A DNA stretch of 39,000 nt from Pseudomonadota bacterium (GTDB lineage: Bacteria; Pseudomonadota; Gammaproteobacteria; Steroidobacterales; Steroidobacteraceae), in the NCBI GenBank assembly GCA_021809525.1, contig JAKAYU010000009.1:1-39000 (forward strand). The letters are read 5' to 3'. The position numbers were made by a program, and so were the translations under genes. This document shows positions 22,092-31,225 of this stretch, in pieces. How positions within the stretch are numbered: the first letter of the stretch is position 1; the number at the start of each line of letters is the position of its first letter. Below the pieces are notes generated by a model. That model was not told where the DNA came from. It did no database searches and saw nothing but the letters and a program-made list of their open reading frames with translations.

Positions 22092-23015
22092 GTGAACAGC
22101 CTCTCGGAACTGACCAGCTTCGCGCCTGTCACGTGGCGCCGTTATCTGGAGCTGACCAAGCCTCGCATCGTCGCGCTCATCACCTTCACGGCGCTGGTCG
22201 GCACGCTGCTCTCGAGTCCGGGCTGGCCGCCGCTGCGCGCTCTGGTGTGGGGCACGCTCGGCATCGCGCTCGCTGCGGCCTGCGCGGCGGCCATCAATCA
22301 TGTACTCGACCGGCGCATCGATGAGCAGATGTCGCGCACCCGCTCACGCCCGCTGCCGCGCGGCCAGCTGACCGAGCGCAGCGCGCTGCTGTTCGCCGGG
22401 GCGCTCGGCCTGCTCGCCATGACGATCCTGTCGTTCCTGGTCAATCCGCTGACCGCGGTGCTGACGTTCGTCTCGCTGATCGGCTACGCGGTGATCTATA
22501 CCGTCTGGCTGAAGCGCGCCACGCCGCAGAACATCGTGATCGGGGGGGCGGCGGGCGCGGCGCCGCCGGTGCTTGGCTGGGCCGCCGTGACCAACACCAT
22601 CGATCCGCACGCACTGTTGCTGTTCTTGATCATTTTCGTGTGGACCCCGCCGCATTTCTGGTCGCTCGCCATCGCGCGCAAGGACGAGTACGCGCGCGTC
22701 GGGATCCCGATGCTGCCGGTGACGCACGGGATCGAATACACACGGCTGCAGATCCTGCTGTATTCGGTGCTGCTCACAGTGGTGACGCTGCTGCCGTTCA
22801 TCACCGGCATGAGCGGCCTGATCTATCTCGCCGCGGCGCTCGCGCTCGGGGCGCGGTTTCTCTATTACGCCGCGCGCCTCCAGTTCGCGCCACGGCCGCA
22901 CCTGCCGATGCGGCTGTTCCGCTACTCGATCAGCTATCTGATGTGGCTGTTCGCGGCGCTGCTGCTCGATCACTATCTGCCGACGACCCAGTTGCTGGCG
23001 CTGGCTCGCGGGTAA
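22092..23015 (+). CDS. ctaB: Protoheme IX farnesyltransferase (heme O synthase)
   Basis: YLELTKPRIVALITFTALVGTLL, AACAAAINHVLDRRIDEQMSRTRSRPLPRGQL, YTVWLKRATPQNIVIGGAAGAAPPVLGWAAVT; GTG start. Confidence 0.95.
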   Translation: MNSLSELTSFAPVTWRRYLELTKPRIVALITFTALVGTLLSSPGWPPLRALVWGTLGIALAAACAAAINHVLDRRIDEQMSRTRSRPLPRGQLTERSALLFAGALGLLAMTILSFLVNPLTAVLTFVSLIGYAVIYTVWLKRATPQNIVIGGAAGAAPPVLGWAAVTNTIDPHALLLFLIIFVWTPPHFWSLAIARKDEYARVGIPMLPVTHGIEYTRLQILLYSVLLTVVTLLPFITGMSGLIYLAAALALGARFLYYAARLQFAPRPHLPMRLFRYSISYLMWLFAALLLDHYLPTTQLLALARG

Positions 23016-23436
23016 GCAGAATCTCCCACGAGGAGAGGCGCCGGGCCTCGAGCAGCAGCACACCGGAGGCCTGATAGTGGTCGGCGTCGACCCGGCCGTA
23101 ATGCTCCGCGCCGTGATAGCCGGCCGCCCCGCAGCTGTACACCGACAGGATGCACCGCTCGAGCACCGAGAAGGTGCCCTGCACCTTGCCGAGCGTGGCG
23201 TTCTCCGAGGTCCAGCGCAGGCAGCCGCCTTTTTTGGCCGGTGGCTCGATGGAGTAGGCGTTGCGGAACTCGACCGGCGGGGAGCCCAGCACCTTCAGCG
23301 AGCCGGCAACGAGCCAGCACTCGTCCTGGTGGGCCACCTCGGTGCGGCATTCCGCCGGCAGTAGCTCGCCGTCCTCGCGCCAGAACGTCCCATTGCCGGT
23401 CCAGATCCCCGGCTGCAGCAGATAGGTGTGGATCAT
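22930..23436 (-). CDS. Uncharacterised small protein, possible calycin-like beta-barrel; translationally coupled to the LacI-type regulator
   Basis: 168-aa ORF whose start overlaps the upstream regulator stop by 4 bp (ATGA); N-terminal PGIWTGNGTFW (GxW) with alternating beta pattern; 3' end overlaps ctaB by 86 bp in convergent orientation. Confidence 0.6.
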   Translation of the reverse strand: MIHTYLLQPGIWTGNGTFWREDGELLPAECRTEVAHQDECWLVAGSLKVLGSPPVEFRNAYSIEPPAKKGGCLRWTSENATLGKVQGTFSVLERCILSVYSCGAAGYHGAEHYGRVDADHYQASGVLLLEARRLSSWEILLTREPAPATGSSADSDRAAAPRTATSDS

Positions 23437-24548
23437 GCCGGGCTCGCCGCCGCGCCGCCGCAGGACTCGCGCACGACCAGGCGCGGCGTGAGGATCATGC
23501 TCTCGGCCGGCCGCCCTTCGATCTGGTTGATCAGACTCTGTACCAGCGCCTCGCCGGCGCGTTTGGTGTCCTGGGAGACGGTGGTCAGCGACGGCCGGGT
23601 GAGCGCGCCCATCGGAATGCCATCGAATCCCACCACAGCCACGTCCTCGGGGATCCGGCGGCCCGCGGCCGTGAGCGCGCCCATCGCGCCGATGGCGATC
23701 AGATCGCTGGCGGCGAACACCGCATCGAATTCCCGGCCGCGCTCGAGCAGTGCGCCCAGCGCGGCACGGCCCGAGACCTCGGTCGACACCGCACTCGCCT
23801 GCAGCCGCGGATCAGGCTCCAGCCCGGCGGCGAGCAGGGTGTCGTGGTAGCCGCGATAGCGGTCCGCCATCTCCGGCGCCGACGGCGCGATCTCGCCGAT
23901 GAAGGCAATGCGGCGGCGGCCCAGCCGCACCAGGTGCTCCGCGGCGAGGCGTCCGCCGGCGAGGTTGTCACAGCCGATCGAGACGCCCGGATGATCGGGC
24001 AACACCTGTCCCCAGCGCACCAGATGCGCCCCGTGCGCGATGAGCGCCTCGAGCCGGCTGCGGTAGGCGAGGTAGTCGCCGTAACCGAGCAGAATGATCC
24101 CATCGGCCTTGTGGCTGTCCTCGTAGTCGGCCAGCCAGTCGCGCAGCAGATCCTGGAAGGACACCAGCAGGTCGTATCCCTGGCGCGAGCAGGCCCGGAT
24201 CATCGAGCCGAGCATGGAGTGAAAGAACGGGTTGATTGCCGAGTCGTCTGTGGTCGGATCCTCGAAAAACAGCAACGCCAGGGTCCCCGTCTGCTTGCGC
24301 CGCAGGCTCGAGGCGTTCTTGTCTACGTGGTAGTTGAGTTGGCGGGCGACTTCGAGAATGCGCTCGCGGGTGGCCGCCGAGACCATGGGGTCTGCGCGCA
24401 AGGCGCGGGAAACCGTCGACTGGGATACGCCCGCCATGTGGGCGATGTCGAGCGAATTGGCCTTGTGGCGCTTGTCACGCACGCGCAACGCCTCCGCCGG
24501 GGGCGGCGTACCCTCGCGTTGCGCCTCGGCCGATTGTGCATCGCGCAT
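23433..24548 (-). CDS. LacI/GalR-family transcriptional regulator
   Basis: HTH KANSLDIAHMAGVSQSTVSRALRADPMVSAATRERILEVARQLNYHVDKNASSLRRKQTGTLALLF; periplasmic-binding-like ligand domain VVGFDGIPMGALTRPSLTTVSQD; start chosen at ATG 24548 (ORF extends to 24593). Confidence 0.93.
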   Translation of the reverse strand: MRDAQSAEAQREGTPPPAEALRVRDKRHKANSLDIAHMAGVSQSTVSRALRADPMVSAATRERILEVARQLNYHVDKNASSLRRKQTGTLALLFFEDPTTDDSAINPFFHSMLGSMIRACSRQGYDLLVSFQDLLRDWLADYEDSHKADGIILLGYGDYLAYRSRLEALIAHGAHLVRWGQVLPDHPGVSIGCDNLAGGRLAAEHLVRLGRRRIAFIGEIAPSAPEMADRYRGYHDTLLAAGLEPDPRLQASAVSTEVSGRAALGALLERGREFDAVFAASDLIAIGAMGALTAAGRRIPEDVAVVGFDGIPMGALTRPSLTTVSQDTKRAGEALVQSLINQIEGRPAESMILTPRLVVRESCGGAAASPA

Positions 24549-24607
24549 CTGGATTCGCACGGCCCATTGGCCGCCCCCCTCACCTCGAACCACCTCGTCC
24601 GGAGCCT

Positions 24608-24635
24608 AGTCTAAGTCATGCGCGCGTCGGTCCAA
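24608..24635 (-). promoter_or_regulatory. Candidate sigma70-type promoter for the LacI-type regulator (TTGGAC-16 bp-TAGACT)
   Basis: Reverse-strand -35 TTGGAC (24635..24630) and -10 TAGACT (24613..24608), upstream of 24548. Confidence 0.45.
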
Positions 24636-24644
24636 AATCAATTC

Positions 24645-24662
24645 CGTTGCGCATGCGCAACG
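24645..24662. promoter_or_regulatory. 18-bp perfect palindrome CGTTGCGCATGCGCAACG (operator or terminator hairpin)
   Basis: Read directly; between GH13 stop (24700) and regulator start, abutting the candidate -35. Confidence 0.6.
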
Positions 24663-24699
24663 TATCGCGTCGCATCCGGAGACTCAGAGCCGCCGGGGC

Positions 24700-26316
24700 T
24701 CAGGACACGCTGGCGAACAGCGCGCCGTGCCCGGGCAGGATCAGGGTGCCACTCTCCAGCCGGCCGGGATCGAGGCCATGCTCCTCGAGCGCGTGCAGGT
24801 CACCGCGCAACGGCAGCGCCACCCGCTGGGGCTTGCTGCCGAGATTGAACGCCGCCAGCACCGTCTGGCCGTTCAGCTGCCGCGTGAAGGCCAGTACCGG
24901 CTCGGGCAGGGTGAGGAAGCGGATCTCGCCCCAGCGCAGCGCCGGCTGCTCGTGCCGCCAGCGCAGGAAGCGCCGGAAGCCGTTGAGCGGGGAGCGCGGG
25001 TCGGCGTCCTGGTGCGACACCGCGAGCCGCAGATGCTCCGGCGGGACCGGCAGCCAGGGGGTGCCGGTGCTGAAGCCGCCATCGGGGCTGTCCCGCCAGG
25101 GCATCGGGGTGCGGCAGCCGTCGCGCCCCTTGAAGTTCGGCCAGAACGCAATGCCGAACGGGTCGCGCAGCGCCTCGTACGGCACACCGGCTTCCGGCAG
25201 CCCGAGTTCCTCGCCCTGGTAGACGCACACTGACCCGCGCAGCGAGCAGACCATCGCGCTCAGCAGCGTGGCGAGACGCGGGGAGGCGTCCTGACCGCCC
25301 CAGCGCGTCACCACACGGGCCACGTCGTGGTTGGAGATCGTCCAGCACGGCCAGCCGTGCGGCATCTGACGCTCGAGAGCATCGACCGTATCGCGGATGT
25401 GAGCCGCGCGGTACTCCTCGGTGAGCAGCTCGAACGAATACGCCATGTGCAGGCGGCCCTCGCCCACATACTCGGCCATCGTCGCGAGCGAATCCTCCGA
25501 GGAGATTTCCCCGAGCGCCACAACATTCGGGTAATCATCGAGCACCCGGCGCACCTGCTCGATGAAGGCGAGGTTCTCCGGCTGGGTGTTGTTGTACCAG
25601 TGGTACTGATAGGCGTAGGGGTTGTCGGGGCTGAAGCCCCGACCGGTCCGCTCGTCCTCGGGCTTGGCCGGATTGTCGCGCAGCAGCCGGTCGTGGAAGC
25701 AGAAATTGATGGCATCGAGCCGCACGCCGTCGATGCCGCGGCGCAGCCAGAACTTGAGGTTCTCCAGCATGGCGGCCGGAACCTCGGGATTGTGGAAGTT
25801 CAGGTCGGGCTGAGAGTCGAGAAAGTTGTGCAGATAGTACTGCCGGCGGCGCGGCTCCCAGCGCCACGCCGGACCGCCGAAGATCGACTGCCAGTTGTTC
25901 GGCGGGGAGCCGTCCTCGCGCGGATCGGCCCACACGTACCAGTCGGATTTCGGGTTCTCACGGCTCTCGCGGCTCTCGAGAAACCACTGATGCTCGGCCG
26001 AGGTATGGCTCATGACCTGGTCGATCATGACCTTCAGGCCCCGCCGGTGCGCCTCGGCCACGAGCCGGTCGAAGTCCGCGAGCGTGCCGAACATCGGGTC
26101 GACGGCGCGGTAATCCGACACGTCATAGCCGAAATCGGCCATCGGCGACTTGAAAAACGGCGAGACCCAGATGGCATCGACGCCGAGTCCCGCCACGTAA
26201 TCGAGGCGCTCGATGATGCCGGGCAGATCGCCGACCCCGTCTCCGTTGCTGTCCTGAAAGCTGCGCGGGTAGATCTGGTAGATCACCGCCCCCCGCCACC
26301 ATCGATTCTCACTCAT
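24700..26316 (-). CDS. GH13 alpha-glucosidase (oligo-1,6-glucosidase/GH13_23-like), cytoplasmic
   Basis: WWRGAVIYQIYPRSFQDSNGDGVGDLPGIIERLDYVAGLGVDAIWVSPFFKSPMADFGYDVSDY, GIDGVRLDAINF, ALGEISSE, WTISNHDVARV; no signal peptide. Confidence 0.93.
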   Translation of the reverse strand: MSENRWWRGAVIYQIYPRSFQDSNGDGVGDLPGIIERLDYVAGLGVDAIWVSPFFKSPMADFGYDVSDYRAVDPMFGTLADFDRLVAEAHRRGLKVMIDQVMSHTSAEHQWFLESRESRENPKSDWYVWADPREDGSPPNNWQSIFGGPAWRWEPRRRQYYLHNFLDSQPDLNFHNPEVPAAMLENLKFWLRRGIDGVRLDAINFCFHDRLLRDNPAKPEDERTGRGFSPDNPYAYQYHWYNNTQPENLAFIEQVRRVLDDYPNVVALGEISSEDSLATMAEYVGEGRLHMAYSFELLTEEYRAAHIRDTVDALERQMPHGWPCWTISNHDVARVVTRWGGQDASPRLATLLSAMVCSLRGSVCVYQGEELGLPEAGVPYEALRDPFGIAFWPNFKGRDGCRTPMPWRDSPDGGFSTGTPWLPVPPEHLRLAVSHQDADPRSPLNGFRRFLRWRHEQPALRWGEIRFLTLPEPVLAFTRQLNGQTVLAAFNLGSKPQRVALPLRGDLHALEEHGLDPGRLESGTLILPGHGALFASVS

Positions 26317-26389
26317 GGCCCTGTTCTTTGGTGTCCGTGATCCTACTCTGACACAGCTCGGCGCCGCTTCGCCCCCCTCACGCCGCCGC

Positions 26390-26404
26390 CGCATACGTAT
26401 TCAG
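26390..26404 (-). promoter_or_regulatory. Putative operator copy 1 (CTGAATACGTATGCG, 14/15 match)
   Basis: Reverse complement of CGCATACGTATTCAG; same core as three other sites in the window. Confidence 0.75.
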
Positions 26405-26413
26405 GGGAAGTTT

Positions 26414-26428
26414 CGCATACGTATTCAT
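26414..26428 (-). promoter_or_regulatory. Putative operator copy 2 (ATGAATACGTATGCG, exact)
   Basis: Reverse complement of CGCATACGTATTCAT; 24 bp from copy 1. Confidence 0.8.
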
Positions 26429-26474
26429 CGAAAAGCGATGCCAGCGGAAGTCATTCCCGTCCGCGGTGCCTACC

Positions 26475-26489
26475 ATGAATACGTATGCG
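26475..26489 (+). promoter_or_regulatory. Putative operator copy 3 (ATGAATACGTATGCG, exact), TBDR side
   Basis: Exact 15-mer in the divergent GH13/TBDR intergenic region. Confidence 0.8.
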
Positions 26490-26642
26490 GGCGCTTGCTT
26501 TCGAACGGTCGCTTACCAATCATTCGTAGCAGTTCCGTTGCGTCGGCGTCCAACGTCACATGCAGTGCCCGGCCGTCGCCGCGAACGCGGTCCGCGAACG
26601 GACCAGTCGTTGTCAAATTACTTTGCCCTCGGGGGGGTTCTC

Positions 26643-29567
26643 GTGATTACCAGACGCAAGCGCAGTATCCTTGAAATCGCGGTCGCCACCGCCTGCTTCG
26701 GCGCCGCCGCCGCCGTTGCCATGCCGGTCACGGCCATTGCTGCGCCGCAGAAGGCCAGCGCGCCGCGCCACAAGAAGGCGAAGAAGCAGCCTGCCAATGC
26801 CAATATGCTGCACGAGGTCGTGGTCAACGGCTTCGTCAGCAGTATCCAGAACGCCATTGCCATCCAGAAGAACGCCAACTCCATCGTCGAAGCGGTCTCG
26901 GCGGAGCAGATCGGCAAACTGCCGGGTACCAGCATCGCCAACGCCCTGAGCAACCTGCCGGGCCTGGCGACGCAGATGGTCAACGGGCGCCCACAGGTGC
27001 TCACCATCCATGGACTGGGTCCGGACTTCAATACCGTACAGATCGATGGCGTCGAGCAGGCCAGCACCGCCAACAATCGCGACGTACAGCTCGACCAGTA
27101 TCCGGCCAGCTGGTTCAAGACGGTCGAAGTGCATATGACTCCGAGCGCCGCCCTGTTCGGCCAGGGCATGGCCGGCACGGTCGACATGATTACCATCAAG
27201 CCGCTCGACGAGGCCAAGCCGACTGCGGCCATCAATGCCTACTACACCTGGCTCGAGCCGAATCAGGTCATGCCGGGCCCGGGCGTGAGCAACAGCGGCC
27301 ACGACATCAACGGGATTTTCTCCGATCAGTTCTTTCACCACACGTTCGGCATCAACATCGGTATCGACCTGAATGCCACGCCCTCGCATATCCTGCACCA
27401 GGCGCCCTGGGGTTATCCGACCGACTCGAACCACAACCTCGTGATCGGCGGTTCGAAGAACTACAACATCTCGGACCTGATGAAGCGTGAAGGTTATCTG
27501 CTCACCTTCGAGTATCGGCCCTCGAGCGCCTTTACCAGCACGCTGAACATGACTTACGACGATTTCAATGAGACCCAGCAGGCCAAGGGCGTCGAGTTTC
27601 CGCTGTACTGGGGTAGCGGCACGCATCTCACTGAAGGCACGGTGAGCAACGGATTTGTGCAGTCCGGCACCTATACGAACGTCTATCCGGTCATCCGCAA
27701 CGACTACAATCACACCAAGGCGCGGGTCTACAACATCGACTGGAACAACGAATTCAATCTGCCGGACCAGTGGACCGCGGCGATCGATGCCAGCTACAAC
27801 CGGGCGATGCGCCGCGACGTCTTCCTGGAGAATTATTCCGGCTTCGGCTACAACGGCCCGGCCAGCAACGGCCTGGTCCCGCCGATGACCGTCAACTTCA
27901 CCGAAGGCAGCAACGGCGAGCTGTTCCTTTCCTCGCCGCAGAGCCTGGATGCGAGCTCCATCGTCCTTACCGACCCGCAGGGCTGGGGCTCGGGTGCCAA
28001 TCTGGTGCAGCAGGGTTTCATCAACGCGCCGCACACCGACGACTATCTCGCAAACCTGAAGCTCACCGCGGAGCATTACTTCAACGACGGCCCAATTTCG
28101 AGCGTGCAAGTCGGCGTCGATCGGCGCAAACGCCACAAGCTCTATAACATCGCGCAGGACTTCATCGTGCTGCCCGGCGGACCGAACGGCTGTCTGCTCA
28201 TCAGCTGCGGGGCAACGCAGACCGCGCCCATCCCGAGCTACGCTCTGCAGCCCGCGACGGCCGCGCTCGGCTTCATGGGACTCGGTCCACAGGTCCTGTA
28301 CAACCCGTTTTCACTGCTTTCCAACGGGATCGACGTTCTGTATCCGACGGCGCTTTCCTCGATCTCGGTGCCACCGAACTGGACGGTGGATGAAAACGAT
28401 ACCGACGCGTATTTCCAGTTCAATATCCATACGGACCTGACGAGCGACATCGGACTGCGTGGCAATTTCGGCCTACAGGTCGACCATACCTCCCAGGTAT
28501 CCGGCGGTGCGCGCGTGGCCCCCGGTTCCACCACCGGCGGCTCCGCAACGACGGTGCTCGTACCGACCAGGGGCGGCACGAGCTATACCCGCTACCTGCC
28601 CAGTCTGAACCTGGTGTTCTCATTGCCATATGACAACAACGTGCGAGTCGGTGTCGCGCGCACCATGGCACGGCCGCGCATGGACTACTCGACGTCGAGC
28701 CTCGATATCTCGGGCAACATCACGCAGTTGGCGAACACGAATCCGAACCAGTCGTACTTCAGCGGCTCGGGCGGCAATCCGCGTCTGCTGCCGACCATGG
28801 CGACGAACTACAATCTGAGTCTGGAGCACTACTTCACCGGCAGCGCGTCGGGCTTCAACTGCAATTCCTCCGAGTCGAAAGCGTCGTCTCTGTGCACCTC
28901 CGGGGGCACCGGGTACGTGCAGCTGTCGGGTTACTATCTGCAGCTGTCCGACTACATCAACCCGAATGCGGCGGTGCTGTACGACTTCCAGCCGTTCGTG
29001 TCGGCGTACCTCACGCCGGCCCAACAGAGCCAGCTGGGTACGCCGTACGGCATCATCAGTGCGCCGAACAACGACGGTGCGGGTCACATCGAAGGATTGC
29101 AGCTTGCGACCAACATCCCGCTGGGCGATCTGACGAGATGGCTGAACGGCTTCGGTATCCTGGCCAGCGCCAACCGTACGCTGAGCTCCATCTACTACCC
29201 GGGCAATTCCCAGCCGGTGACGGTCGAGGGGCTGTCGAAGTGGGTGGAGAATTACACGCTCTACTACCAGTACCGGGGCTTTCAGGCTCGCGTCGCCGAC
29301 GATATCCGCAGCAGCTTCCTCGGCCGGGTGTTCGGCATCAGCGCGACGCGCATCGAGCAGACCGTCGCCGGCGAGGCATGGGTGTCGGCTCAGGTCAGCT
29401 ATACCTTCAACAGCGGCGCGCTCCGTGGTCTGACCCTCATCGCCAACGGATCGAACCTGACAAACCAGGGTATGCAGACGTACCAGAACAACGATCCCCG
29501 GCAGGTGGTGACGTGGGAGCGGTACGGACGCACGTATCAGGTTGGCTTCTCGTATCAGTTCCACTGA
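26643..29567 (+). CDS. TonB-dependent receptor (Xanthomonas/Caulobacter sugar-type outer-membrane transporter)
   Basis: Signal peptide; plug SIQNAIAIQKNANSIVEAVSAEQIGKLPGTSIANALSNLPGL...GLGPDFNTVQIDGVEQ; beta-barrel to C-terminal GRTYQVGFSYQFH; GTG start 26643 chosen. Confidence 0.93.
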   Translation: MITRRKRSILEIAVATACFGAAAAVAMPVTAIAAPQKASAPRHKKAKKQPANANMLHEVVVNGFVSSIQNAIAIQKNANSIVEAVSAEQIGKLPGTSIANALSNLPGLATQMVNGRPQVLTIHGLGPDFNTVQIDGVEQASTANNRDVQLDQYPASWFKTVEVHMTPSAALFGQGMAGTVDMITIKPLDEAKPTAAINAYYTWLEPNQVMPGPGVSNSGHDINGIFSDQFFHHTFGINIGIDLNATPSHILHQAPWGYPTDSNHNLVIGGSKNYNISDLMKREGYLLTFEYRPSSAFTSTLNMTYDDFNETQQAKGVEFPLYWGSGTHLTEGTVSNGFVQSGTYTNVYPVIRNDYNHTKARVYNIDWNNEFNLPDQWTAAIDASYNRAMRRDVFLENYSGFGYNGPASNGLVPPMTVNFTEGSNGELFLSSPQSLDASSIVLTDPQGWGSGANLVQQGFINAPHTDDYLANLKLTAEHYFNDGPISSVQVGVDRRKRHKLYNIAQDFIVLPGGPNGCLLISCGATQTAPIPSYALQPATAALGFMGLGPQVLYNPFSLLSNGIDVLYPTALSSISVPPNWTVDENDTDAYFQFNIHTDLTSDIGLRGNFGLQVDHTSQVSGGARVAPGSTTGGSATTVLVPTRGGTSYTRYLPSLNLVFSLPYDNNVRVGVARTMARPRMDYSTSSLDISGNITQLANTNPNQSYFSGSGGNPRLLPTMATNYNLSLEHYFTGSASGFNCNSSESKASSLCTSGGTGYVQLSGYYLQLSDYINPNAAVLYDFQPFVSAYLTPAQQSQLGTPYGIISAPNNDGAGHIEGLQLATNIPLGDLTRWLNGFGILASANRTLSSIYYPGNSQPVTVEGLSKWVENYTLYYQYRGFQARVADDIRSSFLGRVFGISATRIEQTVAGEAWVSAQVSYTFNSGALRGLTLIANGSNLTNQGMQTYQNNDPRQVVTWERYGRTYQVGFSYQFH

Positions 29568-29591
29568 CACACAGCGACAAGCGACCCCCTC

Positions 29592-29630
29592 GGACCTCGC
29601 CGGAGAGAACCGGCGGGGTCCTTCTTTTTA
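29592..29630 (+). terminator. Rho-independent terminator downstream of the TBDR
   Basis: GGACCtCGCCGG-AGAGAA-CCGGCGgGGTCC followed by TTCTTTTTA. Confidence 0.85.
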
Positions 29631-29704
29631 GGTGGGCCGGTATTTCGGCGCGCCTCGGGCGGTGCTAGCATCCCCAGCGTTGCCGGCCGCGGCGGAGGGT
29701 TCTC

Positions 29705-31213
29705 ATGCGCGAATTGCCTGTCAGGCGCGTCGTGATCGTCGGCGGCGGCACCGCCGGTTGGTTGAGCGCCGCCGTGCTGGTGCGCACGATGGCACCGAAC
29801 CTCGAGGTGCGCGTGGTCGAATCCGAGGCGATCGGCATCGTCGGAGTGGGGGAGGCGACGATTCCCCAGATCCGCAACGTCAATCGCTTCCTCGGCATCG
29901 ACGAGGACGCGATGCTGCGGACCGTCGGCGGGACCTTCAAACTCGCCATTGAATTCAACGACTGGCTGCGCGTCGGGCATTCCTACCTGCACGCCTTCGG
30001 CGAGATCGGTCTGCCGCTCGGCCCGCTGCCGTTCCAGCACTACTGGCTGCGCAGCCGCCGGGATGCGGCCGCCGCGGATCTGTGGAGCTATTCGGTGAAT
30101 GCGGCGGCCGCGCGTGCACATCGGATGGCGCGCCTGGAGAAGGTCGGTAACACCCCGATGGGCGGCATCAACTACGCGTTTCACTTTGACGCGTCACGCT
30201 ACGGCCGCATGTTGCGCGAGTATGCGGAGCAGCGCGGCGCGAAGCGCCTCGAAGGCAAGATCGTGGAGGTGAAACTGCGCGGCACCGATGGCTTCATTGA
30301 GGCCGTCGTGCTGGAGAGTGGGGAATCGATCGAGGGCGATCTGTTCATCGATTGCTCGGGATTCCGAGGGTTGCTGATCGAGGGTGCGCTGCACGCCGGG
30401 TTCGACGACTGGCGTGAATACCTGCCGTGCGATCGAGCGGTGGCGATCACGGCGAACAACGGCGCAGTCATCCGTCCGTTCACGCAGGCAATGGCCCGGC
30501 CCGCAGGCTGGCAGTGGCGCATTCCTCAGCAGCATCGCAGCGGCGACGGGCACGTCTATTGCAGCGAGTTCATGAGCGACGATGAGGCCACCGCGATTCT
30601 GCTGGCGGGTCTCGAGGGCCCGGCATTGAGCGAGCCGCGGCTCATCCGGATCTCCACGGGCGTGCGGCGCCGGTTCTGGCTGCGCAACTGCGTGGCGATT
30701 GGGCTCGCCGGGGGATTCATCGAGCCGCTGGAGTCCACGGCGATCCATCTGGCGCAGTCGGGCGTCAGCCGGCTGCTCGCGCTGTTTCCCGACCGCGGCT
30801 GCGATCCAGCGATCGCCGAAGAATACAATCGCAAGATGCGTCAGGAGTACGAGCAGGTGCGCGACTTCGTGGTGCTGCACTACCGCGCGACCGAGCGGCG
30901 TGACACACCGTTCTGGCGGCATTGCGCCTCGTTGCCTGCCCCGCCGGGACTCGCCCGTAAGCTCGAGACGTTCCAGGCCACCGGTCAGATCTTCCGCGAG
31001 AACGAGGAACTGTTCACGGAGCAGTCCTGGCTGCAGGTGATGATCGGCCAGGGCATCACGCCACGCCGCTATCATCCGGCGGCGGACAACCTGCCGCCGG
31101 AGCAGTTCGAGGAGTTTCTGCGCAACATCCGCCGGGTGGTCCAAGGCGCGGTGGATCGCATGAGCACTCACGAACAATTCATCGCAGAGCACTGCGCGGC
31201 CGAGCCGCGCTAG
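29705..31213 (+). CDS. Flavin-dependent (tryptophan) halogenase family protein, copy A
   Basis: FAD motif VVIVGGGTAGWLSAAVL; GVGEATIPQIRN; GGTFKLAIEF (catalytic-Lys region); GWQWRIP (WxWxIP); FIEPLESTAIHL; RBS-like GGAGGG upstream. Confidence 0.92.
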   Translation: MRELPVRRVVIVGGGTAGWLSAAVLVRTMAPNLEVRVVESEAIGIVGVGEATIPQIRNVNRFLGIDEDAMLRTVGGTFKLAIEFNDWLRVGHSYLHAFGEIGLPLGPLPFQHYWLRSRRDAAAADLWSYSVNAAAARAHRMARLEKVGNTPMGGINYAFHFDASRYGRMLREYAEQRGAKRLEGKIVEVKLRGTDGFIEAVVLESGESIEGDLFIDCSGFRGLLIEGALHAGFDDWREYLPCDRAVAITANNGAVIRPFTQAMARPAGWQWRIPQQHRSGDGHVYCSEFMSDDEATAILLAGLEGPALSEPRLIRISTGVRRRFWLRNCVAIGLAGGFIEPLESTAIHLAQSGVSRLLALFPDRGCDPAIAEEYNRKMRQEYEQVRDFVVLHYRATERRDTPFWRHCASLPAPPGLARKLETFQATGQIFRENEELFTEQSWLQVMIGQGITPRRYHPAADNLPPEQFEEFLRNIRRVVQGAVDRMSTHEQFIAEHCAAEPR

Positions 31214-31225
31214 CGGGCCGGCCGC

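Noticed and set aside
26613-28136. 507-aa minus-strand ORF opposite the TBDR
   Set aside because: Antisense to a well-supported TBDR; no recognisable protein features.
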